Position numbers and translations under genes: made by a program. Below, in pieces: positions 1 through 13,300 of a stretch of 64,000 nt of DNA. This stretch comes from Chelonoidis abingdonii (taxonomy: Eukaryota; Chordata; Testudines; Testudinidae). The notes beneath the pieces are model-generated. The model saw only the letters and a program-made list of their open reading frames with translations. It had not been told where the DNA came from and made no database searches. How positions within the stretch are numbered: the stretch's first letter is position 1; each line of letters begins with the position of its first letter. The stretch lies in contig NC_133773.1 of NCBI RefSeq assembly GCF_003597395.2, forward strand, positions 121,750,921-121,814,920, in the 5' to 3' direction.

Positions 1-1354
1 TTCCTCCAGTTACACAATTCCCTGCGCTCTAGTTCTGATTTTCATGTTCACTGTACAGCTTTTTCTCAATGACATATTGAATGCAGGGATTTTGCAGAAT
101 TATTGTATAATTATTTCTGTGCCATGTAATTGCTCTTTGGTTGCTCTAAGTTCTTCTTGTGCTCCGTGGCTCAGTTTTCCAGCTGTTTGCTTAACGCTCC
201 AGTCAGCTGAAACAGAAAAGCTCCAGAATGTACATGGAAAAGAAGAAAAATATTAAAAAGCAAGAAAATGGGTCTGTCAAATGGTTAAAGGGGACTTAAA
301 AAAAAATGCACTCACTTCCATTCTTCCTTCCATCCACTTCACTTTCCCTTGTGTTGTGGTGGGACCAAGAGTCCTGCTCGTACAACGGTTGTATTTGTGT
401 TGGGAGAATATCAGTCTGTTCCTCCCATTTTAGGGAGGAAATGTTGTAAATACATATTGTAACCAAAAATGTATTAATGGAGGGAGAGGGGGAGGAGAGG
501 GGAAGAACCTTGCTGAGCCAGTAGGATTGAGAGAAGGCATGATGGGGGAGGAGCAAGAAAAAAGCAAATCTTTTGTTTAACTCATTAACAGTTTGCCTCT
601 CCACTTGTGTGACAAATCATATTGTGTTTTGTATTTTATTTGGCTATTTAATCATAAATTTCACAATCAATTTCTGTCCTATTAAAGGTCTGGTAAGGCA
701 TTGGACTGGGAGTCAAACCTGGTTCTGTTTCCATCTTTGTTACTGATTTGCAAAGTGACCTTCAGCCTTCTGTTTCCCCTCCTGTAAAATGCATGTGATG
801 CTTACCCTCCTTTGTAAATCTCTTGGAATACTATGATTGAAAATTGTGTGTAAGAGTATAACCTGTCATTATTAATTCTCTAATAACGGTTAATAAAGTT
901 CTTAGCTTCCAACCTCACTTCATTGGCTGTAAACTCTTCAGATTGGAATTCATTCAGTCTAAGATGATTACTGCATAAACAGAAAGCACCCTTAAGTTGT
1001 CGTCGTCGTCGTCATGATTTTCCATTACATTTAAGTGCAATAGCCAGTAAATTGCTTATTTCACCTGCTGGTGTTTTTCTTTCCAAAAGGAAAGTGGCCT
1101 AGATCCAAAACAATCATTTCTTCTATTGAACAGCTTTAGGAGGCTATACAGAATGGAACTCAAACATACATGCACATGCCAGCACTTAAGTCCGTTGTGT
1201 AAACATTTGTCTACATACTTTACAGTGTATAATTCATATTACTGGGGTTTTGTGCCTGTTTCAAGAAGCGGTCCTGAAATTAAAATCCTTAAAACTTCAG
1301 TAGAGAAAAAAAAAGTTAACTAATATCTAATGATTTCTCTTTTATTTTTCCCAG
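1..1354. other. TBC1D14: TBC1D14 intron (3' part)
   Basis: This is non-coding sequence upstream of the first exon in the window. It is AT-rich and ends in a pyrimidine tract and AG acceptor (TTTTTCCCAG) at 1354. It holds an old MIR-like SINE (about 690-880) and a short GTC/CGT trinucleotide run at 999-1013. No open frame here looks like an exon. The earlier exons of the gene must lie before the window. Confidence 0.8.
685..880 (+). repeat. MIR-type (CORE-SINE) fragment
   Basis: The order of landmarks is that of a MIR element. First comes a tRNA-like 'ggcattggactgggagtcaa' block, then an 'aagtgacc' / 'gtttcccctcctgtaaaatg' core, then a 'tgtgtaagagtataac' tail. The copy is strongly diverged, as expected for a family shared by amniotes. 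Subfamily is not resolved. Confidence 0.6.
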
Positions 1355-4300
1355 ATGTTGACCTATTTTGCAGCATTTGAGGTATTCTTTGAGGAAAATC
1401 TGCCAAAGTTATTTGCTCACTTCAAAAAAAATAACTTGACTCCTGACATCTATCTTATTGATTGGTAAGACAGTCAGAGTACTGTATAAATGTGTACATA
1501 TTAGTTTTTAGCGTCGTATACACATTTATATAATAGATGATAAAGAGCTTACAAAATTTGTAGGGGTTCAGTCAGCATTTCTGTTTAAGTACTTTCTTTC
1601 AGCAAAGAACTTTGTTTCAAAACTGTCTACTGTTAAAATGTAGTTTTTGTTAAAATTGAAACAAACTCCTATCCATGCTACAAGTAGAAATGTATTTCTA
1701 TAAACAGTTTGTGATATTCATCTAACCTTTTTATAATACTCATGGCTGAGTTGTGTCCATGCGTCGGCTTATTTCACAAATCAGCTGTGTGTCAACAGAG
1801 TTTGCACCTCCCTATCTACCACACATTTGAATCTGCATTCTGGGGAAAAACTGGTAGCTATCCCATACTGCATGAGTAGGTGATAAAGTGCCTGGGAGAC
1901 CTTCATATAGAACAGCACATGGGGACCTGCAGCATGAGATTTTCTGCACAGAGCTGGAAGAAAGGAGAACCAGAAAAACAGGTTGCACAGGCATGGCTAT
2001 ACAGTTTTTGGCCACACAACAATATATCAGTGATTATGGGAAGACAAATGTGTTGTCTTAGGCCTCCGTCTAGTTGGATGAATTATGGTTAGTTTTCAGA
2101 GTTATTAACACAGTATTAACTGTGGTGTGTGTTGACACAGATCATGTTTATAGCCAACTGTGCCACTAGTTGGTACAGACCAGTTAGTTGAAGTGTAGAC
2201 AGAAACATAATGTTTTGGTTTGGAGAGAACAAAAGAGTATCTGTTAGTTTCTGGCAGTTGGAAGTGTTTTGAAATGTGAAATTGCCTTCAGTTAGTCCTT
2301 AATCTGACTTAGTGCCTTTTGGCTAGAAATGGAACCACAAATCGGAACCCTTTCAAATTTCAGGGTGAAGAGAATAGTTGGATATGAGGCTGCTACTGGT
2401 GTTTTGATAGTATGTTGGCTTCAGAACTCCAAGGGGACTGTTTGCAAGTTGAGGTTTGGATACAGCTGAAATTTCATTAACGGCTGATCAAGCAAGATTT
2501 CAACCATTCGTCCTGATAGCAATCTCAGAATCAGAATACAATATTTTAATGTTAAATTGGTTCAGGTTAAAAGTGGTTAATCAGCGTGTGCTATCACAAC
2601 TTCTCACATTGAATGTATCCTCTACATAAGCTCCTTCAATGTAAGGGGAGGCATCTTATTGTAAAGGAGTTTCTCCTTCTTAAACTACCTATGCAGCCCC
2701 AGAGTTTTGGGGTTTGGCATACCAGCCACAGTAAATCCATACATGCATCAATGCAGGAGACTTCCTCAGATTATAAGTACTGCTAAGTAACCTAGATAGG
2801 GTTGTATTGTCCATTTTTTGTGCTGTGACTAAGTTGGATAAATTCACTATCTGAGACTGGAAAACCGCATTAGCATTCAAATGTGGTCAGATTACATCCA
2901 GAAATCTCTGCCAATGGTTAAACCTGTTTTACATTTCAGCCTTAACCATACATTCTTTTCAGTTGGCTTGTTGTGCACAGTTAATGTTTTTTTAATATTA
3001 TACTTCGGTTGGAAAATGCCTTAGCGTTTAGTAGTTCAGACTGTCTAAAATGGGAATTGAATTTGGGTGCCTCCGTTTTGGTGTAGTCAACTGGAGACCC
3101 CTAGAAGGGATCTGATTTTCAGAAAGTGTTGAGTTCCTGTCCTCTGAAAATCAGACACTTTGAGGTGTTTAATTTTAAATACCCCAAAACTGAAGCACCT
3201 AAAATAAAAATAATACCTCTTATATAGCGTTTTTGATCAGTAGATCTCATAACACTTCAGGCTTGTATGTATATATTCTAACCACATCCCTGTGTGGTAG
3301 GGAAGTATTATTCCCATTTTACAGATCATCAATCACTTTTGAAAACCTTGAACACAAAACTGCACAAATAGCATGAATATAATATAGAGTCTGTATTGAA
3401 ACCTAGGTTGGATATGTTAATGATCTTCAAGAGCTATTTATCTGTTAATGCACCAACATTGTGCTTATACAGTATTCATGGAACAAATCCTAAAGTCAAT
3501 CCCTGTCTCAAGGTGCTTGCAGTCTGAGACCGATACATAGCACAAGACATAACAGGAGATCCAAAGGAGAGTGCAAATTTGAGGTATTCTAGTTTTGCCC
3601 ACTTGAATGTAAAATTGGAATGGAAAAGCTGTGGTGTAGTTTTCTAGGGGGGAGGGGGACGAACTTTTGAGAGGGATTGCATGGAAGGATGAAGACGTTG
3701 AGTTGGGGCTGGGATGCTGTTTCATGCACAGGGATGGCATGAAAGTGGAAGTAGGAGGGGACAAAGGGGGGACAGTGAAGCTGGCATAACTAGTATGAGG
3801 AGGGGGAGACAGCTGGAGGTGTACAAAGCCTTGGAAGCAAACTTGAAAAGCTTTGGCAAGGCAAGGAGGAAGTGGGGAAGTCAATGGAGAGGAGTCAAAG
3901 ATGTCAGATAGAGCAGTGGTTCTCAGCCAGGGATCCATGGCCCCTTGTGGGGGCCGTGAGCAGGTTTTGGGAGGGCTGCTAAACAGGACCAGCATTAGAC
4001 TCACCGGGACCCAGAGTAGAAAGTTGAAGCCCCACTGCGTGGGGCTGAAGCCCAAGGCCCCAAGTCCCACTACCCAGGGCTGAAGCTAAAGCCTGAACAA
4101 TGTAGCTTCGTGGGGGGCCCTGGGGCATGGGGCCCCGGGCAGTTGCCCTGTTTGCTACCCCCTGACGTCAGTCCTGGCTTTTATTGTGGCACAGGTGGGC
4201 CATAGAGTTTTTATAGCTGGCAGGGGGAGAGGGGCTCACAAAGAAAAAGGTTGAGAACCCCTGGGATAGAGCAAGGACATTCATTTAGCAAATCCATTTT

Positions 4301-7300
4301 GGACACACAAGGTTATTATTTGGGTGTCAGGGCAGCTAGAGGGGAAGAAGTTATAGTATTCAAGGCACAAGAGTTTATCTTCCAGTAAGTTTCAGAATTG
4401 ATCTTTAGGGACTCCTGGAGTAAGTATCTTAGTCTATCTCAACTGCTGGGTTAAGTCATGTGGAGGGAAGTGGACTTTAAAATATCCAGGATCCACACTA
4501 TAAAGCAGGGGTTCTCAGACTGCTTTATAGTTGGGACCCCTCAAGGGGTTGTGAGTTTATTACATGGGGGGTTATGAGCTGTCAGCTTCCACCCCAAACC
4601 CCACTTTGCATCCAACATTTATAATGGTGTTAAATGTATAAAAAAGTCTTTTTAATGTATAAAAGGGGTTGCACTCAGAGGCTTGCTATGTGAAAGCGGT
4701 CACCAATACAAAAGTCTGAGAACCTCTGCTATGAAGTGTTTTATAAATCTTAGCTAACACCTAGTATTTCACTTGAAAAAGAATTGGAAGCCAGTGCATT
4801 CTCCAAAGAACAAGTGTGATATGCTTCTTGTGAGAAACATAGTAAAGCAAGAAGACAGCCATATTTTTGTATTAGCTGAAGTTTCCAGATAGCCTAAAGG
4901 TTAACTCCCAAGCAGAGCACACATGACTTTGGTAACTGTTGATCCAAACTGGATCATAGTATATGTGCAAGAGGTAATGTGACACAAAAGAAAACTGGAA
5001 AGGTCTGCACCTAACAGAAGTAACCCCAAGTGGGAGAGAGCACCTTCTACTGATATATGGGCAACTAAAAACAGATGAGGATTCACAAGGTCTTGTATCC
5101 ACGTGCCAAGATGGCCCCTTTAGTAGAGGGAATAAAGAGGAAAATTTTACAACAGTAAAATCAAGTTAATCTCATTCCTCCATATTTAATTTTTCCCCAG
5201 TAATGTCCAAGGGACTAGAAGAGGCATTAAAGTTTGCAGCTGTTTTAGCTCCCCCTACTGTCAACTAGTTATACTTGTCAGTTTCAGTAGACAGAAAATC
5301 AAAAATTGAAATGACTTGAATTTCAAAAAATATTTTTTCCCAAATTTTTTTTAAAAAGCTGCTCTCCAAAAGCTCCACGGATTTATACATATATATATAT
5401 ATATATACACACACACTAAATTTTATGACAAGCCCAGCATATAATTACCAATTTACAAGTTATCTATCAAACAAAATAACATCCCTTCATCAAAGGAAAA
5501 GAAGTGAAATTTACAGTGTGTCCAAGAGGTAGAGAAGCTTAGGCTATGTTGGATCATATTGGGGGAGGGAGTGCTAGAGGAAGACTTCTCCTGGAAAATG
5601 TTCAGTTATCAGTAACCATCCCATTTTAAACCAGTGGCTGTTATCTCGGACTTCTCCACTGATCACGGTTGCTGTATGATGACATTGGTGGAGAGGGAAT
5701 CTCTCAGGCAGCTAAATTTCAAACCATTTCATAGAATATTAAGGTTGGAAGAGACCTCAGGAAGTCATCTAGTCCAATCCCCTGCTCAAAGCAGGACCAA
5801 CATGAACTAAATCATCCCTGCCAAGGCTTTGTCAAGCTAGGCCTTAGAAACGTCCAAGGACGGAGATTCCATCACCTCCCTAGTTAACCCTTTCCAGTGT
5901 TTCACCACTCTCCTAGTGAAAGTGTTTCCTAATATCCAACCTAGACCTCCCCCACTGCAACTTGAGACCATTAGTCCTTGTTCTGTCATCTGCCACCACT
6001 GAGAACAGCCTAGCTTCATCCTCTTTGAAACCTCCCTTCAGGTAGTTGAAGGCTGCTATCAAATACCCCCTCACTCTTCTCTTGTGCAGACTAAATAACC
6101 CCATTCCCTCAGTCTCTCATGTGCCCCAGCCGCCTAATCATTTTCACTGCCCTCTGCTGGACTCTCTCCAATTTGTCCACATCCCTTCTGTAGTGGGGAG
6201 ACCAAAACTGTATACGGTACTCCAGGTGTGGCCTCCCCAGTGCTGAATAGAGGCAAATAATCACTTCCCTCAATCTGCTGGCAGTGTTCCTACTAATACA
6301 GCCCCATAGGCTGTTGGCCTTCTTGGCAATGAGGGCACACTGCTGACTCATATCCAGCTTCTCGTCCATGGTAATCCACAGGTCCTTTTCTGCAGAACTG
6401 CTGCTCAGCCAGTTGGTCTCCAGCCTGTAGCAGTGATGGGATTCTTCCTAAGTGCAGAGCCCTGCACTTGTCCTTGTTGAATCTCATCAGATTTGTTTTG
6501 GCCCAATCCTCCAATTTGTCTAGGCTACTCTGGACCCTATGCCTACCTTCCAGCATATCTACCTCTCCCCCCTCCCCCAGCTTAGTATCATCTGTGAACT
6601 TATTGAGGGTGCAGTTCTTTATTAATGATCTGGATGATGGGATGATGTTGAACAAAACCATCCCCAGGACCGACCCCTGGGGCACTCCGCTTGATAACCA
6701 GGTGCCAACTAGACACTGAGCTGTTGATCACTACCCGTTGAGCCTGACAATCTAGCCAGCTTTCTATCCACCTTATAGTCCATTCATCCAATCCATACTA
6801 TTTTAACTTAGTGGCGAGAATACTGTGGGAGACCATATCAAAAGCTTAGCTAAAGTCAAGATTATATGACATCCACCGCTTTCCCCATATCCACAGAGCC
6901 AGTTATCTCATCATAGAAGGCAATCAGGTTGGTCAGACATGACTTGCCCTTGGTGAATCCATGTTGACTGTTCCTGATCACCTCCCTCTCCTCCACATGC
7001 CCCAAAATGGATTCCTTGAGGAATCCTCTGTGGCCTACTGCACATCTGGAGCATTGCCCATTATTCTACACCCAAGATACCGTTCTTGTGGTCACCGCAG
7101 AGGCCATAATTCTGGTTGAAACATCTGTGACATCCAGTGTGAACTGCAGTGATGGCTTAGCCACTAAACAGCCTTCGCTGACAAATGCATGAACGTCCTG
7201 CCTGGAGGTTTCTGGCAGCTGGTCCACAGACTTAGACATAGCTGTCCATTTTACAAAGTTGTACTTAAACAATGCCTGCCAGTGTGCAATCTGCATTTGT

Positions 7301-10300
7301 AGGAAGGAGGAACTGTGTAAATTTTCCTGGCAGCCTATCTTTTTGGAGTTCTTCTGCGATGGATTATCAACCCCGTATGGGAGTCGTGGGAACCCCTGCA
7401 CCTCTTTAACCACCCGGCTGGGCTGGCCCTGCCCACACTGCTTTGCTGGTTATTCAGCCTCACTAGGCTCTGTTAGCACCCAACATGACAGCAGGTTTTG
7501 GCCACACACCAAACTGAGTTACCTGAGTTCTGTACCTAAACCACTGAAAGACAGGCAGGCATCAACACCCAATTTCCCAGGTACTCCACCTGGCACCCTT
7601 GCTGGAGTATAAACCCAAAATTATACCATCTTGCACTGCACAGGGTAAGCTCATTACCTCTGTACAAGGTAAGCTCATTAATAAAGTTCACCTTCCCCTC
7701 AATGTGGGAAGGATATGCAACAAGTCTCTGTTACCTAAGCTGAGATTTTTTTCCCCAGACACTTCCCTCAAAGGCACACTGGTTTAGATAAAGCAAAAAC
7801 AAGTTTATTAACTACAAAAGATAGATTTTAAGTGATAGCAAACAGAACAAAGCAGATTACCTAGCAAATAAAACACAAAACTAGGTCTAACTGTCAAACA
7901 TACTACATGGGATATGAATTAGCAATTTCTCACTCTGGCTGATAATAGAAGCAGTCCACCAGGTTTACATACACAGGCTAGAAATCCTTTTAGCCTGGGA
8001 CCAGCACTTCCCCCAGTTCAGTCTTTGTTCCTTAAGTGTTTCCAGGAGTGTCCTTGTGTGGGGAGTGAGGCCTCTAGATGACGTAACACCCCACCTTGTA
8101 TAGCTTTACCATATGGCGGGAACCCTTTGTTCCAAACTCAGTTCCCATTCCCGCCTGTGGAAAAATACAGATGCCAAAGTGGAGTTCAGTAGTCACATGC
8201 CCTTACTGAGTCATAGCAGCCATTACTTACAGGCTGGCTGAAACATTTTACAGAAAGGTTCAGCTCTTCCACAGTCCATTGTCTTTGCTGATAGGCCATC
8301 AACACTGATTAGCATCTTCATTGTTGTACCTGAAAGGCTAGTTGTGGGTGTTCCCAGAGTAAGCACATTTGAAATACAAATATAGTCAATATTCATAACT
8401 TCAGATATAAAAATGATGCATGCACAAGTAAGATAATATTCGGCAAATCATAATTTTTCCAATACACCTCTGTCAAGGTTTTTTCCCCACTTTGAACTTT
8501 AGAGTACAAAAAAGTGGGGACCTGCATGAACACTTCTAAGCTTAATTACTAGCTTAGGTCTGGTACGCTACCACCCGCCAGAATTTAGTGTCTGGCACAC
8601 TTTTTCTGTTCCCCCAAAACCTTCCCTGGGGAACCCAGACGCAAACCCCTTAGGTCTTAAAACAAAGAGAAATTAACCATCCCCCTCCTTTTCCCCCCAG
8701 ACTTTCCCCTCCCTGGGTTGCCTTGAGAGGCTTCACACAGATCCAGACTCCTTGGATCTTAAAACAAAGAGGAATTAACCATTCCCCCCTCCTTTCCCCC
8801 CACCAATCCCTGGTGAGTTCAGACCCAATCCCTTGGATCTTAAAACAAGGAAAAATCAATCAGATTCTTAAAAAGAAAGCTTTTAATTTTTACCTTTTCG
8901 TTCTTTAATTATCTCTGTAAAATCAGGATGGAAAATGCTTTACAGGGTATTTAGATTCATATAGACCAGAGGGACCCCCCACCCCTAGCCTTAGATTCAA
9001 AGTTACAGCAAACAGAGGTAAAAATGCTTCCAGCAAAAAGAAACCTTTACAAGTTGAGAAAACACACATAAGACTAATCCGCCTTGCCTGGCTATTACTT
9101 ACAATTTTGAAACATGAAAGACTGTTTCAGAAAGATTGGGAGAGCCTGGAATGATGTCCCGTCCCTTTCAGTCCCAAGAGCAAACAACAAACAAAACAAA
9201 AAGCACAAACAAAGACTTCCCTCCACCAAGATTTGAAAGTATCTTGTCCCCCTATTGGTCCTCTGGTCAGGTGTCAGCCAGGGTTACTGAACTTCTTAAC
9301 CCTTACAGGTAAAAGAGACATTAACCCTTAACCATCTGTTTATGACAACCTCACATAACCCATTTTGTACAAATTTAATCCATAAGTCTGTCATAATCAT
9401 ACCCCCACACCTTCTTCTTAAGAGTGGACTTAAACCTGCCCTGCCACGTCCTGTTGTTCACTGTGGTTATAGGTACGGAGTTTGGGCCCAGATGGAAGTA
9501 AAAGCCCTCAAAATCTTGCACCAGGATGAAATAGTGTTTCTCTGTATGCTTTACAGTATATGGTACCAAACATGACATGCTCCAGAGGACCTTTTTCAGG
9601 CTCTAGAAGTGCATCATTGAGAGGCATGGCTGCTGTCCCAGGAGCAGACAGCTGCAGGATATCCACTAACTTATGGATATTCTCCTGCAAGAACTCTGCC
9701 TGAATGCCCAGTGAAGCAGCCATGTGCCGCAAAATGTCGTTATAGCCCTTGAAATCTTTCAGGATTGGAGAAGAGGAAGAAGTAGGCACTGCTTTATTGT
9801 CTGGTATGAGGAAGAGGTGGTTAACTTTGCCAAGTCTGCTCCCATTCCTGGACTAGCGGAGCTGGAAGAGGCAGCTCCATGGGCTCTGCACAGGAAAGGC
9901 TCACTGGTCCACAGTTCCCATCACCAGTCTGCCCAGCAATCTCACCTTAGAGCGAGCTGAGGAGTGCAACCTTTGTGACTGAGCAGCATCTCATGGATTC
10001 TGTGGAGGTTACTGGTAAGGGTAGGCTGTGGGTGGCCAATAGGTGTCCCAGCCTGACTGCAAGATGAGTGCTGGTGCCCGTAGGGACTATTTACAGAGTA
10101 CTGATGTGGAGCGGACGATGGATAGCAGGAGGAGGAAGACCCTGACCTTGATGTTGAGGAGCCTCAGGTTTCTGGGATAAAGGTGAGGCCAGTCCTGAGG
10201 GAGTGAGTGATCAGTCTGACTCATCTGTCGTCCAGAACAAGACAGGGACTGGTGCCGATGATGGAAGTGGTAATCAAGTAGAAGGTTCTCTCTTAGGCTA

Positions 10301-13300
10301 TTGTTTCTGTAGCCTTTCTCTGGCACATTCATCTACTCATGCAGTTTGAACTACCCAATCTTTTCCCTGTGATTGACACATTTGCCTCTCCCTTCATCCA
10401 TTCCCCACTGGTTATCTTGCCATCTCTTTAAATTCAGGGTGGCCTGAACTGACCTTTCTTCCAAAATTCTCCCCACTCCCATTTTCTGTGACTATTCTCC
10501 TGGTCAGTCAGGCCTGGACTTGGAGAGGTATGTGTGTGGGGGGGTAATCTTCAATTCCTCTTTCTCCCTTCGGCACGCATCCTGGCTGTGTCCAAATCTT
10601 GGCCGCTTCTTCTTAAACAATGTTAGTAAGCTTCAATCTTAGCTTTAGCAGTGTGGCCACAGCTAAAGCTGTTGTTGAAACCTTCATCTCCCATCACGAT
10701 TACTAGAACTGTTTCCTCTCTGGCCACCTCAACATTTTGCCCCCTCCGGGCCCTATTCAGAATACAGTCTCTAAACTAATCTTCCTGTTTGTTTGTTTTT
10801 GTTTTTGTTTTGTTTTGTTAAATCCTACTGGCTGCTTCCCCTTCTCTGTTGCATTAAATTCAAGCTTCCTGTGATCATCCTCAATATTAAACACTGTTCC
10901 CCTACCTTCTTATCTCATTACCAGAACTTTTCCACCCTTGTGTTCCACCAGCTATGTCAGTCATGTTGCTCAATTTGTCTGTTTCTTCTGCAACCACTGC
11001 CACACCTTCATCATCTTCCTCCGAGCTGGATATCAAAATTCCACTATTCTCTCCTTATACACATCCTACCTGAAGACCTACTTCTTCCATGGCAGCTGAA
11101 ACAAACAAAATAAGCCACCTATTTCACTTATATATCCTGAGAGAACTACTCTTCATAAAGGGGAGAGGGATAGCTCAGTGGTTTGAGCATTGGCCTGCTA
11201 TACCCAGGGTTGTGAGCTCAGTCCCTGAGAGGGCCACCGGGGAATCTGGGGCAAAATCATTACATGGTCCTGCTAGTGAAGGCAGGGGACTGGACTTGAT
11301 GACCTTTCAGGGTCCCTTCCAGTTCTAGGAGATAGGTATATCTCCATATATTTTTTTATTATTATGGAGGGGAGCAGGGTCAAATGTTGGGAGAGGCATG
11401 GCATAAGATCCCTGGAAATTAGCATGGGAAAAGACAAAAGGAGTTTTGGCAGGAGAGTGCAGTGGAGAAACTTAATTTATAAGACATGCCTAATGTCACT
11501 CAAGCTATTCTGTATATTACATCCCTTTTCCCCCTCATTCTTTCTCTTGATGGATTTTATGCCCATTAGGGAAAGGAACTGGGTTTTCCTATAGGTATGT
11601 AAGTCACCTAGCACATTTTGAATAGCTTTGCAATCTAAATTATATTTTCTGTGAACCAGTGTGTATATTTATACCAAATATAAATCAACTTTCCAGTATC
11701 TGATCACTAACAAACTTACTCAGCTGTTATTTAAGACTTGTGTGCTTCGCTGCTGCTGCTGCTTAAATTTTTTTTCTTACACCCTAACCCTAGAGATTTT
11801 CCTCTGTTTTCAGGATATTCACATTGTACAGCAAGTCTTTGCCACTAGACCTTGCATGTCGTGTGTGGGATGTGTTCTGCCGGGATGGAGAGGAGTTCCT
11901 ATTCCGTACAGCCTTGGGAATATTAAGACTTTTTGAAGATATTTTGACCAAAATGGACTTTATTCACATAGCCCAGTTCCTAACAAAGTTACCAGAGGAC
12001 TTGCCTTCAGAAGAATTCTTCACATCTATTGCTGCGATTCAGATGCAAAGTAGAAACAAAAAGTGGGCTCAGGTAAAGAGAACTTACTTGTCTCCTTTGT
12101 ATAACAAATGAAGGAGCATCTGGCAACTCATGACAAAATGCATAACAGTGCAGCGGAGTATATTTTATGGTTTGGTAGGCTTGTAGATCACTTTATAATG
12201 CTGGCAGGTGAACGTTCAGTGAAAAAGCTGGTTGTCCTGAATGTCTCCCCTCTGGAAATCAGGAGCTGGATCAATATACATTACGAGAAAATTGTGGTGG
12301 ATCCAAGCTTGAATTGTGGCAGTGCACAGCATTTTTCTCCTATTATTAATTGCAAAGGAGGCTAAAAATCCCTCAGACATAGTTCAGTATTAAACTTCAT
12401 ATTTTTTTTTTTAAAAAAATTTGTTTTGTCGGAAAGATGAGATAACGGAATCCTGTATGAATTTTCTCCATTCCATCAGCACACTGTTGCCAAATTGTTG
12501 TAATTAACAGGAATCCTAAAAATCCAGTTGCCCCAGAAAACCTGGAATTTGCATTTTTTACAGAGAATCTTTAGTTTTTACATTTTGTGAAAAAATAAAA
12601 ACATATTTACTATTCACTAAATTTTAGTGGAAGTACCAATGTCACTTATGCAATGCATGCAACCTCCCCCTCTTGTGGTTGATTTTTGAATGCGCTTTAA
12701 ACTAAGCATACTTGAATAAACTTCTTCGGCATATAGAGGTTATTCAACAGCATATAAGGGTTTGTGTTTTAACGCACCTTAAATTCCACGTCAGCCTCTA
12801 GATGTGAGTAATCAAATTATGAAAAGATGCTGAATACTTTTGTCACTCTTAAACACCATGTCATTGAGATTGGCAAGGACAAATTTCACACTGATGGTAA
12901 TAGGCCATTCTGTACTGTATGCAGCAGGGCTATAGATTACATTCAAAGGCAGACAATTGTAGAACATATGGAAAGCGCTAAACATAAACTGAATGAAAAG
13001 AAATGAAAACAAGGCTAAAACAGCAGGGCTGTCGACAACAGTAAAGAAACAAGACACTGTGACTGAATTATTCTATTAATTTTATTTTATCATAATGGTT
13101 GGCACTGATAGGCTTCAAACGTGCTTAAAATTGTAATATATCAATAAAACCTGTTCAACTGATATCTGTATATATGGTGGGTAGGGAAACTAAAGTTCAG
13201 CACTTCATTTTAATTGCGGAAACACACATTTGTATGTATGTTTTTTATCAGATAATTTTGTTGTTTTTATCACTGAAAACTGGGATCCCCAGTCATAACC

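Larger units (their letters stand above)
7041..10335 (-). pseudogene. DIRS/Gypsy-like retrotransposon gag remnant, interrupted by nested LTRs
   Basis: The two outer parts of this span, 7041-7354 and 9415-about 10335, read on the minus strand as one degenerate gag-like protein. Recognisable pieces are '[20 protein letters not shown]', '[17 protein letters not shown]' and, after the interruption, '[20 protein letters not shown]' and '[19 protein letters not shown]'. I recognise this Ser/Ala/Asp repeat-like block from gag proteins common in turtle genomes, probably of DIRS-type elements. The class is my inference. Frameshifts are present, and an upstream degenerate part extends to about 10335. 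The two halves join in frame across 7355-9409 when that insert is removed. Confidence 0.6.

Noticed and set aside
3465..4070. 201-codon minus-strand open frame
   Set aside because: It runs across intron sequence into the hAT element at 3914 and is Pro/Ser-rich without any domain. The length comes from composition.
11161..11240. Possible tRNA gene (A and B box)
   Set aside because: No acceptor stem or cloverleaf is present and a CR1 tail follows, so it is the head of a SINE.
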